Part shown: piece after piece, positions 34,401-44,400 of the stretch | Position numbering within the stretch: the first letter of the stretch is position 1 | Layout of the letters: every line of letters begins with the position of its first letter | DNA from: Tritrichomonas musculus | Taxonomy: Eukaryota > Parabasalia > Tritrichomonadida > Tritrichomonadidae | Direction: 5' to 3' | NCBI GenBank assembly: GCA_039105265.1 | Contig: JAPFFF010000012.1 | Location: 744,001 to 808,000 of the forward strand | DNA length: 64,000 nt | Notes under the pieces: generated by a model | Seen by the model: the letters and a program-made list of their open reading frames with translations, nothing else | Databases searched by the model: none | Told to the model about the DNA's origin: nothing | Program-made: the position numbers and the translations under genes

Positions 34401-35201
34401 ACCCCGGAAGTTAATGAGTTGTACAATAACCTCCCTCATGCACATTGCTCAGCGTGTCTCAATCATGGTAGATCTTCAATTCAAAGTCTCAAACATATCC
34501 TCAATGGTTGTGTCACGAAATTTAAACTATACACTGAGAGGCACAATAGACTACAATCTATTCTCTTGGATTATGTCCGGAAGTTACCAGGAGTCGAAGA
34601 AATATTCTGCGATCATACTATCCATTTTACTGACTTGCCAGATGATCTACGCTTGTTAAGACCTGACATTGTGGCATGGCATGATCAAAGGAAGAAATGT
34701 TCCATTTTGGAAATCAGTGTTCCTTATTCTCACAATCGGTGGGGGGAAGATTCTCTCAAAGCAGTTTATGAACACAAAAAGGAAAAGTATCAACGATTAG
34801 TCGAATTTCTAAGGAACAATGGTATCAATGTTCAGTTTTATACTATCGTTGTTTCCTCATTTGGAGCAGTTTTTAAAGATTCAATTGCTGATATTAACAG
34901 ACTTATTCCTACTCGTTCTATTGGTAAAAATCTAATAAAGAGATTGTCTGTTAACGCTTTGTGGGGTTCGTTGAAGATTTGGAACCTTTTCTCTAAAGAA
35001 CCTCTACCTGAGCATATATCATCTGATCCTGATGACGAAGATACTCGTATTGACGAGGTTCCCACCAATGACGATGATGACGATAATAACTCATTCAATG
35101 TTACATCACTTGATGATGGAGATTTTGATTCGAATGAGCTGCAATTCAATGATGATCACACTCTGAATGTTCCTAATGTTATTTCAGCTAATCCTCCTTG
35201 A
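25455..35201 (+). CDS. LINE polyprotein, copy 1: Myb, zinc fingers, R2-like RT, endonuclease (3248 aa)
   Basis: Likely nicks the tRNA-Phe gene and copies the element RNA there by target-primed reverse transcription. Domains by residue: acidic module duplicated at 65-182 and 314-432; Pro/Glu-rich repeats 219-287; two Myb/SANT repeats 454-500 and 505-552; 12-residue repeats 591-1013; six C2H2-type fingers as two triplets (starting Cys 1143, 1210, 1275 and 1500, 1565, 1636); Ser/Asn-rich linker; reverse transcriptase with SAAGPDG at 2373, ALDFKNAF (Asp 2505), GTKQGCPVSP at 2561 and catalytic YADD at 2609-2612; CCHC knuckle Cys2998-Cys3001-His3014-Cys3019; restriction-like endonuclease with RPD (Asp 3071) and ILEISVP (Glu 3086); acidic tail. 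RT, knuckle and PD-(D/E)XK order is that of the R2-type LINEs. The usual R2 protein is 1000-1500 aa, and there the Myb follows the fingers rather than preceding them. The start is the first ATG, 30 bp from the element end. Confidence 0.93.
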   Translation: MTDSYSTHCDDPVNTIISTPTQNFSPNSNFNIENHIIPSFQPQNPVLRQKISPLSHNNFPNNFNNDIFSNTNYRFIPQFYTNIDGISPNKSSYAIFNPSNNSISHFDYLKFSFKYVAYQNLPFLSKIENNAAIDPDLTDDDDSDFISSYSSNTLLDYDDEPEDNSQNNFSIFNELHNLIDYSNPTHNNSVQCPLPESNSTNILVDSSSSLNISPVPECNNPVSQIPERPNQDSQFLERYNPVTQFPERIIPDSRFPENNNPDSQIPERIIPDSRFPERNNPESQIPEIIPQKSSHSEFKTPETQSQDYSSKCHKDIFSNTNYFTKPLHFTKNENLPSNKRSFTIYNPSDNKTSHIDYITFSFMPDPYENLPFSSKVEKGIAVDPDLPDEDDLKSKSCISSNSYSDYDDEPEEYSENNFSLFRELHTIIDSQPDSQQLSLQSTSKTQPHNLQIHNFTTSEDEIILQYISSHPSPNWNEVSSLISNKSPKACKSRYVNFLGPGSPSQSWSQFEDDLLLNYYWRLGPRWSTISGLLKCHNAFSIRSHCLSLLIKSRFIDKAPTNFLELENLRIHHLSVIEQSQNSSNQDILQSHLNDSNQVNQHPHLNDSVQVNQHPHLNDSVQVNQHPQRSDSVQVNQHPQRSDSTRVNQHPHLNDSVQVNQHPHLNDSVQVNQHPHLNDSVQVNQHPQRSDSTRVNQHPHLNDSVQVNQHPQRSDSVQVNQHPQRSDSTRVNQHPHLNDSVQVNQHPQRSDSTRVNQHPHLNDSVQVNQHPQRSDSTRVNQHPHLNDSVQVNQHPQRSDSTRVNQHPHLNDSVQVNQHPQRSDSTRVNQHPHLNDSVQVNQHPQRSDSTRVNQHPHLNDSVQVNQHPQRSDSTRVNQHPHLNDSVQVNQHPHLNDSVLVNQHPHLNDSVLVNQHPHLNDSVQVNQHPQRSDSTRVNQHPHLNDSVQVNQHPQCSNSVQVNQHPQRSDSVRMNQHPHLNDSVQVDQHPHLNDSNQVNQHPQRSDSIRENQQPQLNIPSPDSVSNQEFHRPQRNVINHMIQQNRFSPQTQPSLPLRPPLPQRSLRWPISINSSISNDDFSSSELLSFKNELFQILSLPNLSDCKNALINLHRPSLPDIRSSFGIDSNICLLLASDVPFPKPMAFACYVKDCNFIASSEGMLRKHLKQSHKVDVSVNRDELINTISYMAFKEVKTIFSFEDGSERATDRRLLFCHNPGCGYATDRDSRIKLHRTRMHKNFCDSLNVLGLFWGSLKSWINDANRFPSIGEFLGQGEMWSCKICDFISSSSLNVRDHISSVHRDLSTRDKENSMVPIFLKYSFGESLTDEIRPLSSASVNDDSNILVSNSSPENSQPSNEVDSIQTIQSPHANIDDFNQYHNDNHSFFDSDNQLMQPLIVDLSYISETPSILPENSTDLHEINEVFNIETLSNCKANDEIFSNYLSLAFESEDDQLKDLLANLQEAPRPTMSSDKDSEISIEVCISTILRTAPARCWPPFTNDDCCFICNEAFESNTSFLMHVQNMHPNLVYFVSDQLLCCLRYLTDTPIECILVNADGSSEVFKRSNCICRVPGCTFIADTYEDLLSHMARRKDRNHFLYKVMCNKYGPFYGSIKAFVSICNRLPCLFELLKGSEVNNYRCKKCGKILTSSVKAVESHFSKSHRNLCNNSLIDKIASVRISFSTAPLLSNSLEDASVKKNRIKHLVDDLRKNITLDEGTKLIDDACSRILYDNHDNSDVPATSFHSYNIVPSKIVSNKNSSQHPTISTPINSNIISVLSDSEEDVSIKDDHQDSFPKNAELTQSDGSNSDFSHNVDNVLNPDVHHSSQFSLSASEVSNIDVLSNDISDFTTSSKTNACEVCVVNSEEHSEGELSLALQFPEVNLNGNCYNSPKLHSSLNHPSSCIRHSQSNISCSNWNLHPSLFDSASNRFGLTDPFPSAPMQNLQNQHQCNSLQNSFFNSQSQSSESFSTLNAYNSDSPSSNVLHSSSNAPDIPPVISPDFNVVNPPSNNSSLLNQPTPNILSRWGSRSSRNGGTCRNKRANINDDSRYPLNISLDVPDSTSVTDNIESSQRHIISQGLKWYNESLNRKFVHLPKLDREKRKLVSNGLKELFEGELIPLLSYYDPDKFENLDQDVAWKLFEGAFEESIHRIRLHIATKLNIDVDRIYSNKMKKRWSNKIQEELADIQMNSRYLNKLASDIEKLNSIDKLNEEVEFEKAQRRILKYLSFISNDDRTRIFGTNDSLTILDELSYQGNKARECGEWLQTTIGELIKKEMSLKASQRQSNKIRECYSENPRKTLNNFILNKVQPQCLIDESSLHDFFARTFRKNDEEFIPDDDGIFAISNCFDDHDKELFMNLITNEESFKEVISSRKYDSAAGPDGIDYSVFKLLPNISAKFFCLISKVIVKKGRVPHGWKKSIMRLLYKKGDINCPSNWRPISISNSIYRIFSCVWAKSINKAHLNLHIFSNVQRGFIEAVNGCSDNAMIISELFYDAMRNHRNIFVTALDFKNAFGSVSHDMIIDCLKKKGFPSEFIHIIKNVYTGSTTSIITNNFVSEEIDIKKGTKQGCPVSPLLFNLCLEPLFNAISSVNRDHGYWVNSSRGEARFNILAYADDILLISETEVGMSNMLRTCELFCRYSKMELAPSKSCSFAYILRDNLRCGLTRSFMVNNEPIPYVGLDESVRYLGVPVAVRKLTKLKSSSDYLMKFTEKALKVFNSDLLITQKVHAIKTFLIPSLDFVLSNGQMKIKHIDKLDSFISASINKLVGGNVPLSVKHGSWKDGGLSVPSLREKCETCRVKSLLRLITHKDCEIRSLAFSAIEGEKHKRNVCTEPNPNLQSFLDWKDDSLNNEHSGTNSIVQRARVSFKNLDLTIKEIGCDELNDSDTEDNDTSATISNSHSMFELKDLVLNKSIKFDKSKNLSLFLTSRRRERWKERMHKNTFHLHGLYSFSENPLSNFYLMRQFNPVCNTLFKFAIKCRTNLLGTPEVNELYNNLPHAHCSACLNHGRSSIQSLKHILNGCVTKFKLYTERHNRLQSILLDYVRKLPGVEEIFCDHTIHFTDLPDDLRLLRPDIVAWHDQRKKCSILEISVPYSHNRWGEDSLKAVYEHKKEKYQRLVEFLRNNGINVQFYTIVVSSFGAVFKDSIADINRLIPTRSIGKNLIKRLSVNALWGSLKIWNLFSKEPLPEHISSDPDDEDTRIDEVPTNDDDDDNNSFNVTSLDDGDFDSNELQFNDDHTLNVPNVISANPP
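27225..28493 (+). repeat. 36-bp coding minisatellite in LINE-1, about 35 units
   Basis: Each 36-bp unit encodes 12 residues, NQHP followed by HLNDSVQV, QRSDSVQV or QRSDSTRV, with rarer forms (SVLV, QCSNSVQV, SVRM). All units keep 36 bp, so the reading frame is never broken. Composition (Asn, Gln, His, Pro, Ser, Asp) predicts an unstructured polar linker between the Myb repeats and the zinc fingers. Confidence 0.97.
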
Positions 35202-35300
35202 TTTCCATCTTGACTCATGCGTATTTCTTTGACCTCATTTTTCACTCTGTTGTTCAATTTGTTCACACTCATTCTTATTTCTTTTTATTACACTCTTATT

Positions 35301-35370
35301 TTGATTAACTTTTACGTTATTCTATTTCTTAATTTACTCTAATGCATTAAAGTTATTTTAATAAACAGTC
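35301..35370 (+). repeat. LINE 3' tail shared with the short elements
   Basis: Last 70 bp of LINE-1, differing from the end of S1 (13668-13737) at two positions. It recurs unchanged at the end of LINE-2 (49875-49944). It probably carries the RNA 3' structure recognised by the reverse transcriptase. Confidence 0.9.
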
Positions 35371-35390
35371 AGTCCGCGAAGTCCCAAATT
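35371..35390 (+). repeat. Target-site copy between LINE-1 and LINE-2
   Basis: Exact 20-bp copy of the tRNA-Phe 3' end joining two complete LINEs head to tail. Confidence 0.95.
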
Positions 35391-35420
35391 ATTTTTTCTT
35401 TTTTGTTTTGAGCCTTCTAA

Positions 35421-38400
35421 ATGACAGATTCGTATTCTACGCATTGTGACGATCCCGTTAATACCATTATTTCTACCCCTACCCAAAATTTTTCTCCAAA
35501 TTCTAATTTTAATATAGAAAACCATATTATACCTTCATTTCAACCTCAAAATCCTGTTTTACGTCAAAAAATATCCCCACTTTCCCATAACAATTTCCCT
35601 AATAATTTTAATAACGATATATTTTCAAATACTAATTACCGCTTTATTCCTCAATTTTATACGAATATAGACGGAATATCACCTAACAAAAGCTCCTATG
35701 CTATTTTTAACCCTTCCAATAACTCAATCTCTCATTTTGATTATCTTAAATTCTCGTTTAAATATGTTGCTTATCAAAACCTTCCCTTTCTGTCGAAAAT
35801 TGAAAACAATGCTGCTATTGACCCAGATCTTACAGATGATGATGACAGTGATTTTATTTCCTCTTATTCTTCTAATACACTTTTGGACTACGATGACGAA
35901 CCTGAAGACAATTCTCAAAACAATTTTTCAATTTTCAATGAACTCCATAATTTAATAGACTATTCTAATCCAACTCACAACAATTCTGTACAGTGCCCTT
36001 TACCAGAGTCCAATTCAACAAACATTCTCGTAGATTCTTCTTCCTCATTAAACATTTCCCCGGTTCCGGAATGTAATAACCCGGTTTCTCAAATTCCTGA
36101 ACGCCCTAACCAGGATTCTCAATTTCTGGAACGCTATAACCCGGTTACTCAGTTTCCAGAACGTATTATTCCGGATTCTCGATTTCCAGAAAACAATAAC
36201 CCGGATTCCCAAATTCCAGAACGTATTATTCCGGATTCTCGATTTCCGGAACGCAATAACCCGGAATCTCAAATTCCTGAAATCATTCCTCAGAAATCCT
36301 CTCATTCAGAATTCAAAACTCCGGAAACTCAATCTCAGGACTATTCTTCCAAATGTCATAAAGATATATTTTCTAATACTAATTATTTTACAAAACCTCT
36401 TCACTTTACCAAAAATGAGAATTTACCCTCTAACAAACGTTCTTTCACCATTTACAATCCATCCGACAACAAAACCTCTCATATTGACTATATCACCTTT
36501 TCTTTCATGCCTGATCCTTATGAAAACCTCCCCTTTTCATCGAAAGTCGAAAAAGGTATTGCTGTAGATCCCGATTTGCCCGACGAAGATGATTTAAAAT
36601 CAAAGTCATGTATTTCATCTAATTCTTATTCAGACTATGATGATGAACCAGAGGAATACTCAGAGAATAATTTCTCCTTATTCAGAGAACTCCATACTAT
36701 AATAGATTCACAGCCTGACTCTCAACAGCTAAGTTTGCAATCTACGAGTAAAACCCAGCCACATAATTTACAGATCCATAATTTTACTACTTCAGAAGAT
36801 GAAATTATCCTTCAATATATATCTTCTCACCCCTCCCCTAACTGGAATGAAGTTTCCAGCCTGATTAGCAACAAATCCCCAAAAGCATGCAAATCAAGAT
36901 ATGTCAATTTTTTAGGTCCTGGATCGCCTTCACAATCTTGGTCGCAGTTTGAAGACGATCTTCTTCTCAATTATTACTGGCGCCTCGGTCCCAGGTGGTC
37001 GACTATTTCTGGCCTTTTAAAGTGCCACAACGCCTTTTCTATTCGTTCCCATTGTTTATCTCTTCTTATTAAGTCCAGATTCATTGATAAAGCGCCAACC
37101 AATTTCCTCGAATTGGAGAATCTGAGGATTCACCATCTCTCTGTTATTGAACAATCTCAAAATAGTTCTAATCAAGATATTCTGCAATCTCATCTTAATG
37201 ATTCTAACCAAGTGAATCAACATCCTCATCTTAATGATTCAGTCCAAGTGAATCAACATCCTCATCTTAATGACTCAGTCCAAGTGAATCAACATCCTCA
37301 ACGAAGTGATTCAGTCCAAGTGAATCAACATCCTCAACGAAGTGATTCTACCAGAGTGAATCAACATCCTCATCTTAATGACTCAGTCCAAGTGAATCAA
37401 CATCCTCATCTTAATGATTCAGTCCAAGTGAATCAACATCCTCATCTTAATGATTCAGTCCAAGTGAATCAACATCCTCAACGAAGTGATTCTACCAGAG
37501 TGAATCAACATCCTCATCTTAATGACTCAGTCCAAGTGAATCAACATCCTCAACGAAGTGATTCAGTCCAAGTGAATCAACATCCTCAACGAAGTGATTC
37601 TACCAGAGTGAATCAACATCCTCATCTTAATGACTCAGTCCAAGTGAATCAACATCCTCAACGAAGTGATTCAGTCCAAGTGAATCAACATCCTCATCTT
37701 AATGATTCAGTCCAAGTGAATCAACATCCTCATCTTAATGACTCAGTCCAAGTGAATCAACATCCTCATCTTAATGATTCAGTCCAAGTGAATCAACATC
37801 CTCATCTTAATGATTCAGTCCAAGTGAATCAACATCCTCAACGAAGTGATTCTACCAGAGTGAATCAACATCCTCAACGAAGTGACTCAGTCCAAGTGAA
37901 TCAACATCCTCATCTTAATGATTCAGTCCAAGTGAATCAACATCCTCATCTTAATGATTCAGTCCAAGTGAATCAACATCCTCATCTTAATGACTCAGTC
38001 CAAGTGAATCAACATCCTCATCTTAATGACTCAGTCCAAGTGAATCAACATCCTCATCTTAATGATTCAGTCCAAGTGAATCAACATCCTCATCTTAATG
38101 ACTCAGTCCAAGTGAATCAACATCCTCATCTTAATGATTCAGTCCAAGTGAATCAACATCCTCATCTTAATGATTCAGTCCAAGTGAATCAACATCCTCA
38201 ACGAAGTGATTCTACCAGAGTGAATCAACATCCTCATCTTAATGACTCAGTCCAAGTGAATCAACATCCTCAACGAAGTGATTCAGTCCAAGTGAATCAA
38301 CATCCTCAACGAAGTGACTCAGTCCAAGTGAATCAACATCCTCATCTTAATGACTCAGTCCAAGTGAATCAACATCCTCAACGAAGTGATTCAGTCCAAG

Positions 38401-41400
38401 TGAATCAACATCCTCATCTTAATGACTCAGTCCAAGTGAATCTACATCCTCAACGAAGTGATTCTACCAGAGTGAATCAACATCCTCATCTTAATGATTC
38501 AGTCCAAGTGAATCAACATCCTCAACGAAGTGATTCTACCAGAGTGAATCAACATCCTCAACGAAGTGATTCTACCAGAGTGAATCAACATCCTCATCTT
38601 AATGACTCAGTCCAAGTGAATCAACATCCTCAACGAAGTGACTCAGTCCAAGTGAATCAACATCCTCATCTTAATGATTCAGTCCAAGTGAATCAACATC
38701 CTCAACGAAGTGATTCAGTCCAAGTGAATCAACATCCTCAACGAAGTGATTCTACCAGAGTGAATCAACATCCTCAACGAAGTGATTCTACCAGAGTGAA
38801 TCAACATCCTCATCTTAATGACTCAGTCCAAGTGAATCAACATCCTCAACGAAGTGACTCAGTCCAAGTGAATCAACATCCTCATCTTAATGACTCAGTC
38901 CAAGTGAATCAACATCCTCAACGAAGTGATTCAGTCCAAGTGAATCAACATCCTCATCTTAATGACTCAGTCCAAGTGAATCTACATCCTCAACGAAGTG
39001 ATTCTACCAGAGTGAATCAACATCCTCATCTTAATGATTCAGTCCAAGTGAATCAACATCCTCAACGAAGTGATTCAGTCCAAGTGAATCAACATCCTCA
39101 ACGAAGTGATTCTACCAGAGTGAATCAACATCCTCAACGAAGTGATTCTACCAGAGTGAATCAACATCCTCATCTTAATGACTCAGTCCAAGTGAATCAA
39201 CATCCTCAACGAAGTGATTCTACCAGAGTGAATCAACATCCTCATCTTAATGACTCAGTCCAAGTGAATCAACATCCTCATCTTAATGATTCAGTCCAAG
39301 TGAATCAACATCCTCAACGAAGTGATTCTACCAGAGTGAATCAACATCCTCAACGAAGTGATTCTACCAGAGTGAATCAACATCCTCATCTTAATGATTC
39401 TAACCAAGTGAATCAACATCCTCAACGAAGTGACTCAGTCCAAGTGAATCAACATCCTCATCTTAATGATTCAGTCCAAGTGAATCAACATCCTCAACGA
39501 AGTGATTCAGTCCAAGTGAATCAACATCCTCAACGAAGTGATTCTACCAGAGTGAATCAACATCCTCAACGAAGTGATTCTACCAGAGTGAATCAACATC
39601 CTCATCTTAATGACTCAGTCCAAGTGAATCAACATCCTCAACGAAGTGACTCAGTCCAAGTGAATCAACATCCTCATCTTAATGACTCAGTCCAAGTGAA
39701 TCAACATCCTCAACGAAGTGATTCAGTCCAAGTGAATCAACATCCTCATCTTAATGACTCAGTCCAAGTGAATCTACATCCTCAACGAAGTGATTCTACC
39801 AGAGTGAATCAACATCCTCATCTTAATGATTCAGTCCAAGTGAATCAACATCCTCAACGAAGTGATTCTACCAGAGTGAATCAACATCCTCATCTTAATG
39901 ATTCAGTCCAAGTGAATCAACATCCTCAACGAAGTGACTCAGTCCAAGTGAATCAACATCCTCATCTTAATGATTCAGTCCAAGTGAATCAACATCCTCA
40001 ACGAAGTGATTCAGTCCAAGTGAATCAACATCCTCAACGAAGTGATTCTACCAGAGTGAATCAACATCCTCAACGAAGTGATTCTACCAGAGTGAATCAA
40101 CATCCTCAACGAAGTGATTCAGTCCAAGTGAATCAACATCCTCATCTTAATGACTCAGTCCAAGTGAATCTACATCCTCAACGAAGTGATTCTACCAGAG
40201 TGAATCAACATCCTCATCTTAATGACTCAGTCCAAGTGAATCAACATCCTCAACGAAGTGACTCAGTCCAAGTGAATCAACATCCTCATCTTAATGATTC
40301 AGTCCAAGTGAATCAACATCCTCAACGAAGTGATTCAGTCCAAGTGAATCAACATCCTCAACGAAGTGATTCTACCAGAGTGAATCAACATCCTCAACGA
40401 AGTGATTCTACCAGAGTGAATCAACATCCTCATCTTAATGACTCAGTCCAAGTGAATCAACATCCTCAACGAAGTGACTCAGTCCAAGTGAATCAACATC
40501 CTCATCTTAATGATTCAGTCCAAGTGAATCAACATCCTCAACGAAGTGATTCAGTCCAAGTGAATCAACATCCTCAACGAAGTGATTCTACCAGAGTGAA
40601 TCAACATCCTCAACGAAGTGATTCTACCAGAGTGAATCAACATCCTCATCTTAATGACTCAGTCCAAGTGAATCAACATCCTCAACGAAGTGACTCAGTC
40701 CAAGTGAATCAACATCCTCATCTTAATGATTCAGTCCAAGTGAATCAACATCCTCAACGAAGTGACTCAGTCCAAGTGAATCAACATCCTCATCTTAATG
40801 ACTCAGTCCAAGTGAATCAACATCCTCAACGAAGTGACTCAGTCCAAGTGAATCAACATCCTCATCTTAATGACTCAGTCCAAGTGAATCAACATCCTCA
40901 ACGAAGTGATTCTACCAGAGTGAATCAACATCCTCATCTTAATGATTCAGTCCAAGTGAATCAACATCCTCATCTTAATGACTCAGTCCAAGTGAATCAA
41001 CATCCTCAACGAAGTGACTCAGTCCAAGTGAATCAACATCCTCAACGAAGTGATTCAGTCCAAGTGAATCAACATCCTCATCTTAATGACTCAGTCCAAG
41101 TGAATCTACATCCTCAACGAAGTGATTCTACCAGAGTGAATCAACATCCTCATCTTAATGATTCAGTCCAAGTGAATCAACATCCTCAACGAAGTGATTC
41201 AGTCCAAGTGAATCAACATCCTCAACGAAGTGATTCTATCAGAGTGAATCAACATCCTCAACGAAGTGATTCTACCAGAGTGAATCAACATCCTCATCTT
41301 AATGACTCAGTCCAAGTGAATCAACATCCTCAACGAAGTGACTCAGTCCAAGTGAATCAACATCCTCATCTTAATGATTCAGTCCAAGTGAATCAACATC

Positions 41401-44400
41401 CTCAACGAAGTGACTCAGTCCAAGTGAATCAACATCCTCATCTTAATGACTCAGTCCAAGTGAATCAACATCCTCAACGAAGTGACTCAGTCCAAGTGAA
41501 TCAACATCCTCATCTTAATGACTCAGTCCAAGTGAATCAACATCCTCAACGAAGTGACTCAGTCCAAGTGAATCAACATCCTCATCTTAATGACTCAGTC
41601 CAAGTGAATCAACATCCTCAACGAAGTGACTCAGTCCAAGTGAATCAACATCCTCATCTTAATGATTCAGTCCAAGTGAATCAACATCCTCAACGAAGTG
41701 ACTCAGTCCAAGTGAATCAACATCCTCATCTTAATGACTCAGTCCAAGTGAATCAACATCCTCAACGAAGTGATTCAGTCCAAGTGAATCAACATCCTCA
41801 TCTTAATGACTCAGTCCAAGTGAATCAACATCCTCAACGAAGTGACTCAGTCCAAGTGAATCAACATCCTCATCTTAATGACTCAGTCCAAGTGAATCAA
41901 CATCCTCAACGAAGTGACTCAGTCCAAGTGAATCAACATCCTCATCTTAATGACTCAGTCCAAGTGAATCAACATCCTCATCTTAATGACTCAGTCCAAG
42001 TGAATCTACATCCTCAACGAAGTGATTCTACCAGAGTGAATCAACATCCTCATCTTAATGATTCAGTCCAAGTGAATCAACATCCTCATCTTAATGACTC
42101 AGTCCAAGTGAATCAACATCCTCAACGAAGTGACTCAGTCCAAGTGAATCAACATCCTCATCTTAATGACTCAGTCCAAGTGAATCAACATCCTCAACGA
42201 AGTGATTCAGTCCAAGTGAATCAACATCCTCATCTTAATGACTCAGTCCAAGTGAATCAACATCCTCAATGTAGTAATTCTGTCCAAGTGAATCAACATC
42301 CTCAACGAAGTGATTCAGTCCGAATGAATCAACATCCTCATCTTAATGATTCAGTCCTAGTGAATCAACATCCTCATCTTAATGATTCAGTCCTAGTGAA
42401 TCAACATCCTCATCTTAATGATTCAGTCCAAGTGAATCAACATCCTCAACGAAGTGATTCTACCAGAGTGAATCAACATCCTCATCTTAATGATTCAGTC
42501 CAAGTGAATCAACATCCTCAATGTAGTAATTCTGTCCAAGTGAATCAACATCCTCAACGAAGTGATTCTACCAGAGTGAATCAACATCCTCATCTTAATG
42601 ATTCAGTCCTAGTGAATCAACATCCTCATCTTAATGACTCAGTCCAAGTGAATCAACATCCTCAACGAAGTGATTCTACCAGAGTGAATCAACATCCTCA
42701 TCTTAATGATTCAGTCCTAGTGAATCAACATCCTCATCTTAATGATTCAGTCCTAGTGAATCAACATCCTCATCTTAATGATTCAGTCCAAGTGAATCAA
42801 CATCCTCAACGAAGTGATTCTACCAGAGTGAATCAACATCCTCATCTTAATGATTCAGTCCAAGTGAATCAACATCCTCAATGTAGTAATTCTGTCCAAG
42901 TGAATCAACATCCTCAACGAAGTGATTCAGTCCGAATGAATCAACATCCTCATCTTAATGATTCAGTCCAAGTGGATCAACATCCTCATCTTAATGATTC
43001 TAACCAAGTGAATCAACATCCTCAACGAAGTGATTCAATCAGAGAGAATCAACAGCCTCAACTTAATATTCCTAGTCCAGACAGTGTTTCTAACCAGGAG
43101 TTTCACCGACCTCAACGCAATGTTATTAATCATATGATTCAACAAAATCGCTTTTCTCCGCAAACACAGCCTTCCCTGCCTCTGCGTCCACCCCTTCCTC
43201 AACGATCCTTACGCTGGCCTATATCCATCAATTCTTCCATCTCTAATGATGATTTTTCATCCTCTGAACTTTTATCGTTTAAAAACGAATTATTCCAAAT
43301 TCTTTCCTTGCCCAACCTATCAGACTGCAAAAATGCACTCATTAATCTCCACCGACCATCTCTGCCAGATATCAGGAGTTCATTTGGAATTGACTCCAAC
43401 ATCTGCTTATTACTGGCGAGTGATGTCCCTTTCCCTAAACCCATGGCTTTTGCCTGCTATGTCAAAGACTGCAACTTTATAGCTTCTTCTGAAGGCATGT
43501 TAAGGAAGCATCTGAAGCAATCACATAAAGTTGATGTGTCTGTCAATCGGGACGAACTTATTAATACGATCTCATATATGGCTTTCAAAGAAGTGAAAAC
43601 AATCTTCTCTTTCGAAGATGGTTCTGAACGTGCAACTGATCGTCGATTACTCTTCTGTCACAATCCCGGATGTGGTTACGCCACAGACCGTGACTCTCGC
43701 ATCAAACTGCATAGAACTAGAATGCATAAAAATTTCTGTGATTCATTAAATGTTCTTGGTCTCTTCTGGGGTTCATTAAAATCTTGGATCAACGATGCAA
43801 ATCGCTTTCCATCAATTGGCGAGTTCTTGGGGCAAGGTGAAATGTGGTCGTGCAAAATTTGCGATTTCATTTCTTCGAGTTCTCTCAATGTCAGAGATCA
43901 CATCAGCTCAGTACATAGAGATTTATCAACAAGAGATAAGGAAAATTCAATGGTTCCTATCTTTTTAAAATACAGTTTTGGTGAGTCCCTTACTGATGAA
44001 ATCAGACCGCTCTCATCAGCATCGGTTAATGATGATTCTAATATCTTAGTTAGTAATTCCTCGCCAGAGAATTCTCAGCCTTCAAACGAAGTAGATAGTA
44101 TTCAGACTATTCAGTCGCCGCATGCCAACATTGATGATTTTAATCAATATCACAATGATAATCACTCTTTCTTCGATTCAGATAATCAATTAATGCAACC
44201 CTTAATTGTTGATCTTTCATATATCTCAGAAACGCCCTCCATTCTGCCTGAAAATTCTACAGACTTGCATGAAATCAATGAAGTATTTAACATTGAGACA
44301 CTTAGCAATTGCAAAGCCAACGATGAAATATTTTCTAACTACCTCTCTCTTGCATTCGAATCAGAGGATGATCAATTAAAAGATTTATTAGCCAATCTTC

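Larger units (their letters stand above)
25425..35370 (+). mobile_element. R2-like tRNA-Phe-targeted LINE, copy 1 (complete)
   Basis: 9946-bp non-LTR retrotransposon bounded by target-site copies at 25405 and 35371. It has a 30-bp T-rich leader, one open reading frame of 3248 codons, and a 3' untranslated region of 169 bp ending in the 70-bp tail shared with the short elements. There are no long terminal repeats and no poly(A) tail. The leader contains two runs of six T and so, like the short element, could stop Pol III transcription of a tRNA upstream. Leader length fits trichomonad genes. The copy looks whole. It carries the shortest internal repeat array of the three copies (35 units). Confidence 0.95.

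Noticed and set aside
37191-43067. CRISPR-like array of 36-bp repeats
   Set aside because: The units are contiguous with no spacers, lie inside a long open frame and encode a regular 12-residue peptide. This is a coding minisatellite.
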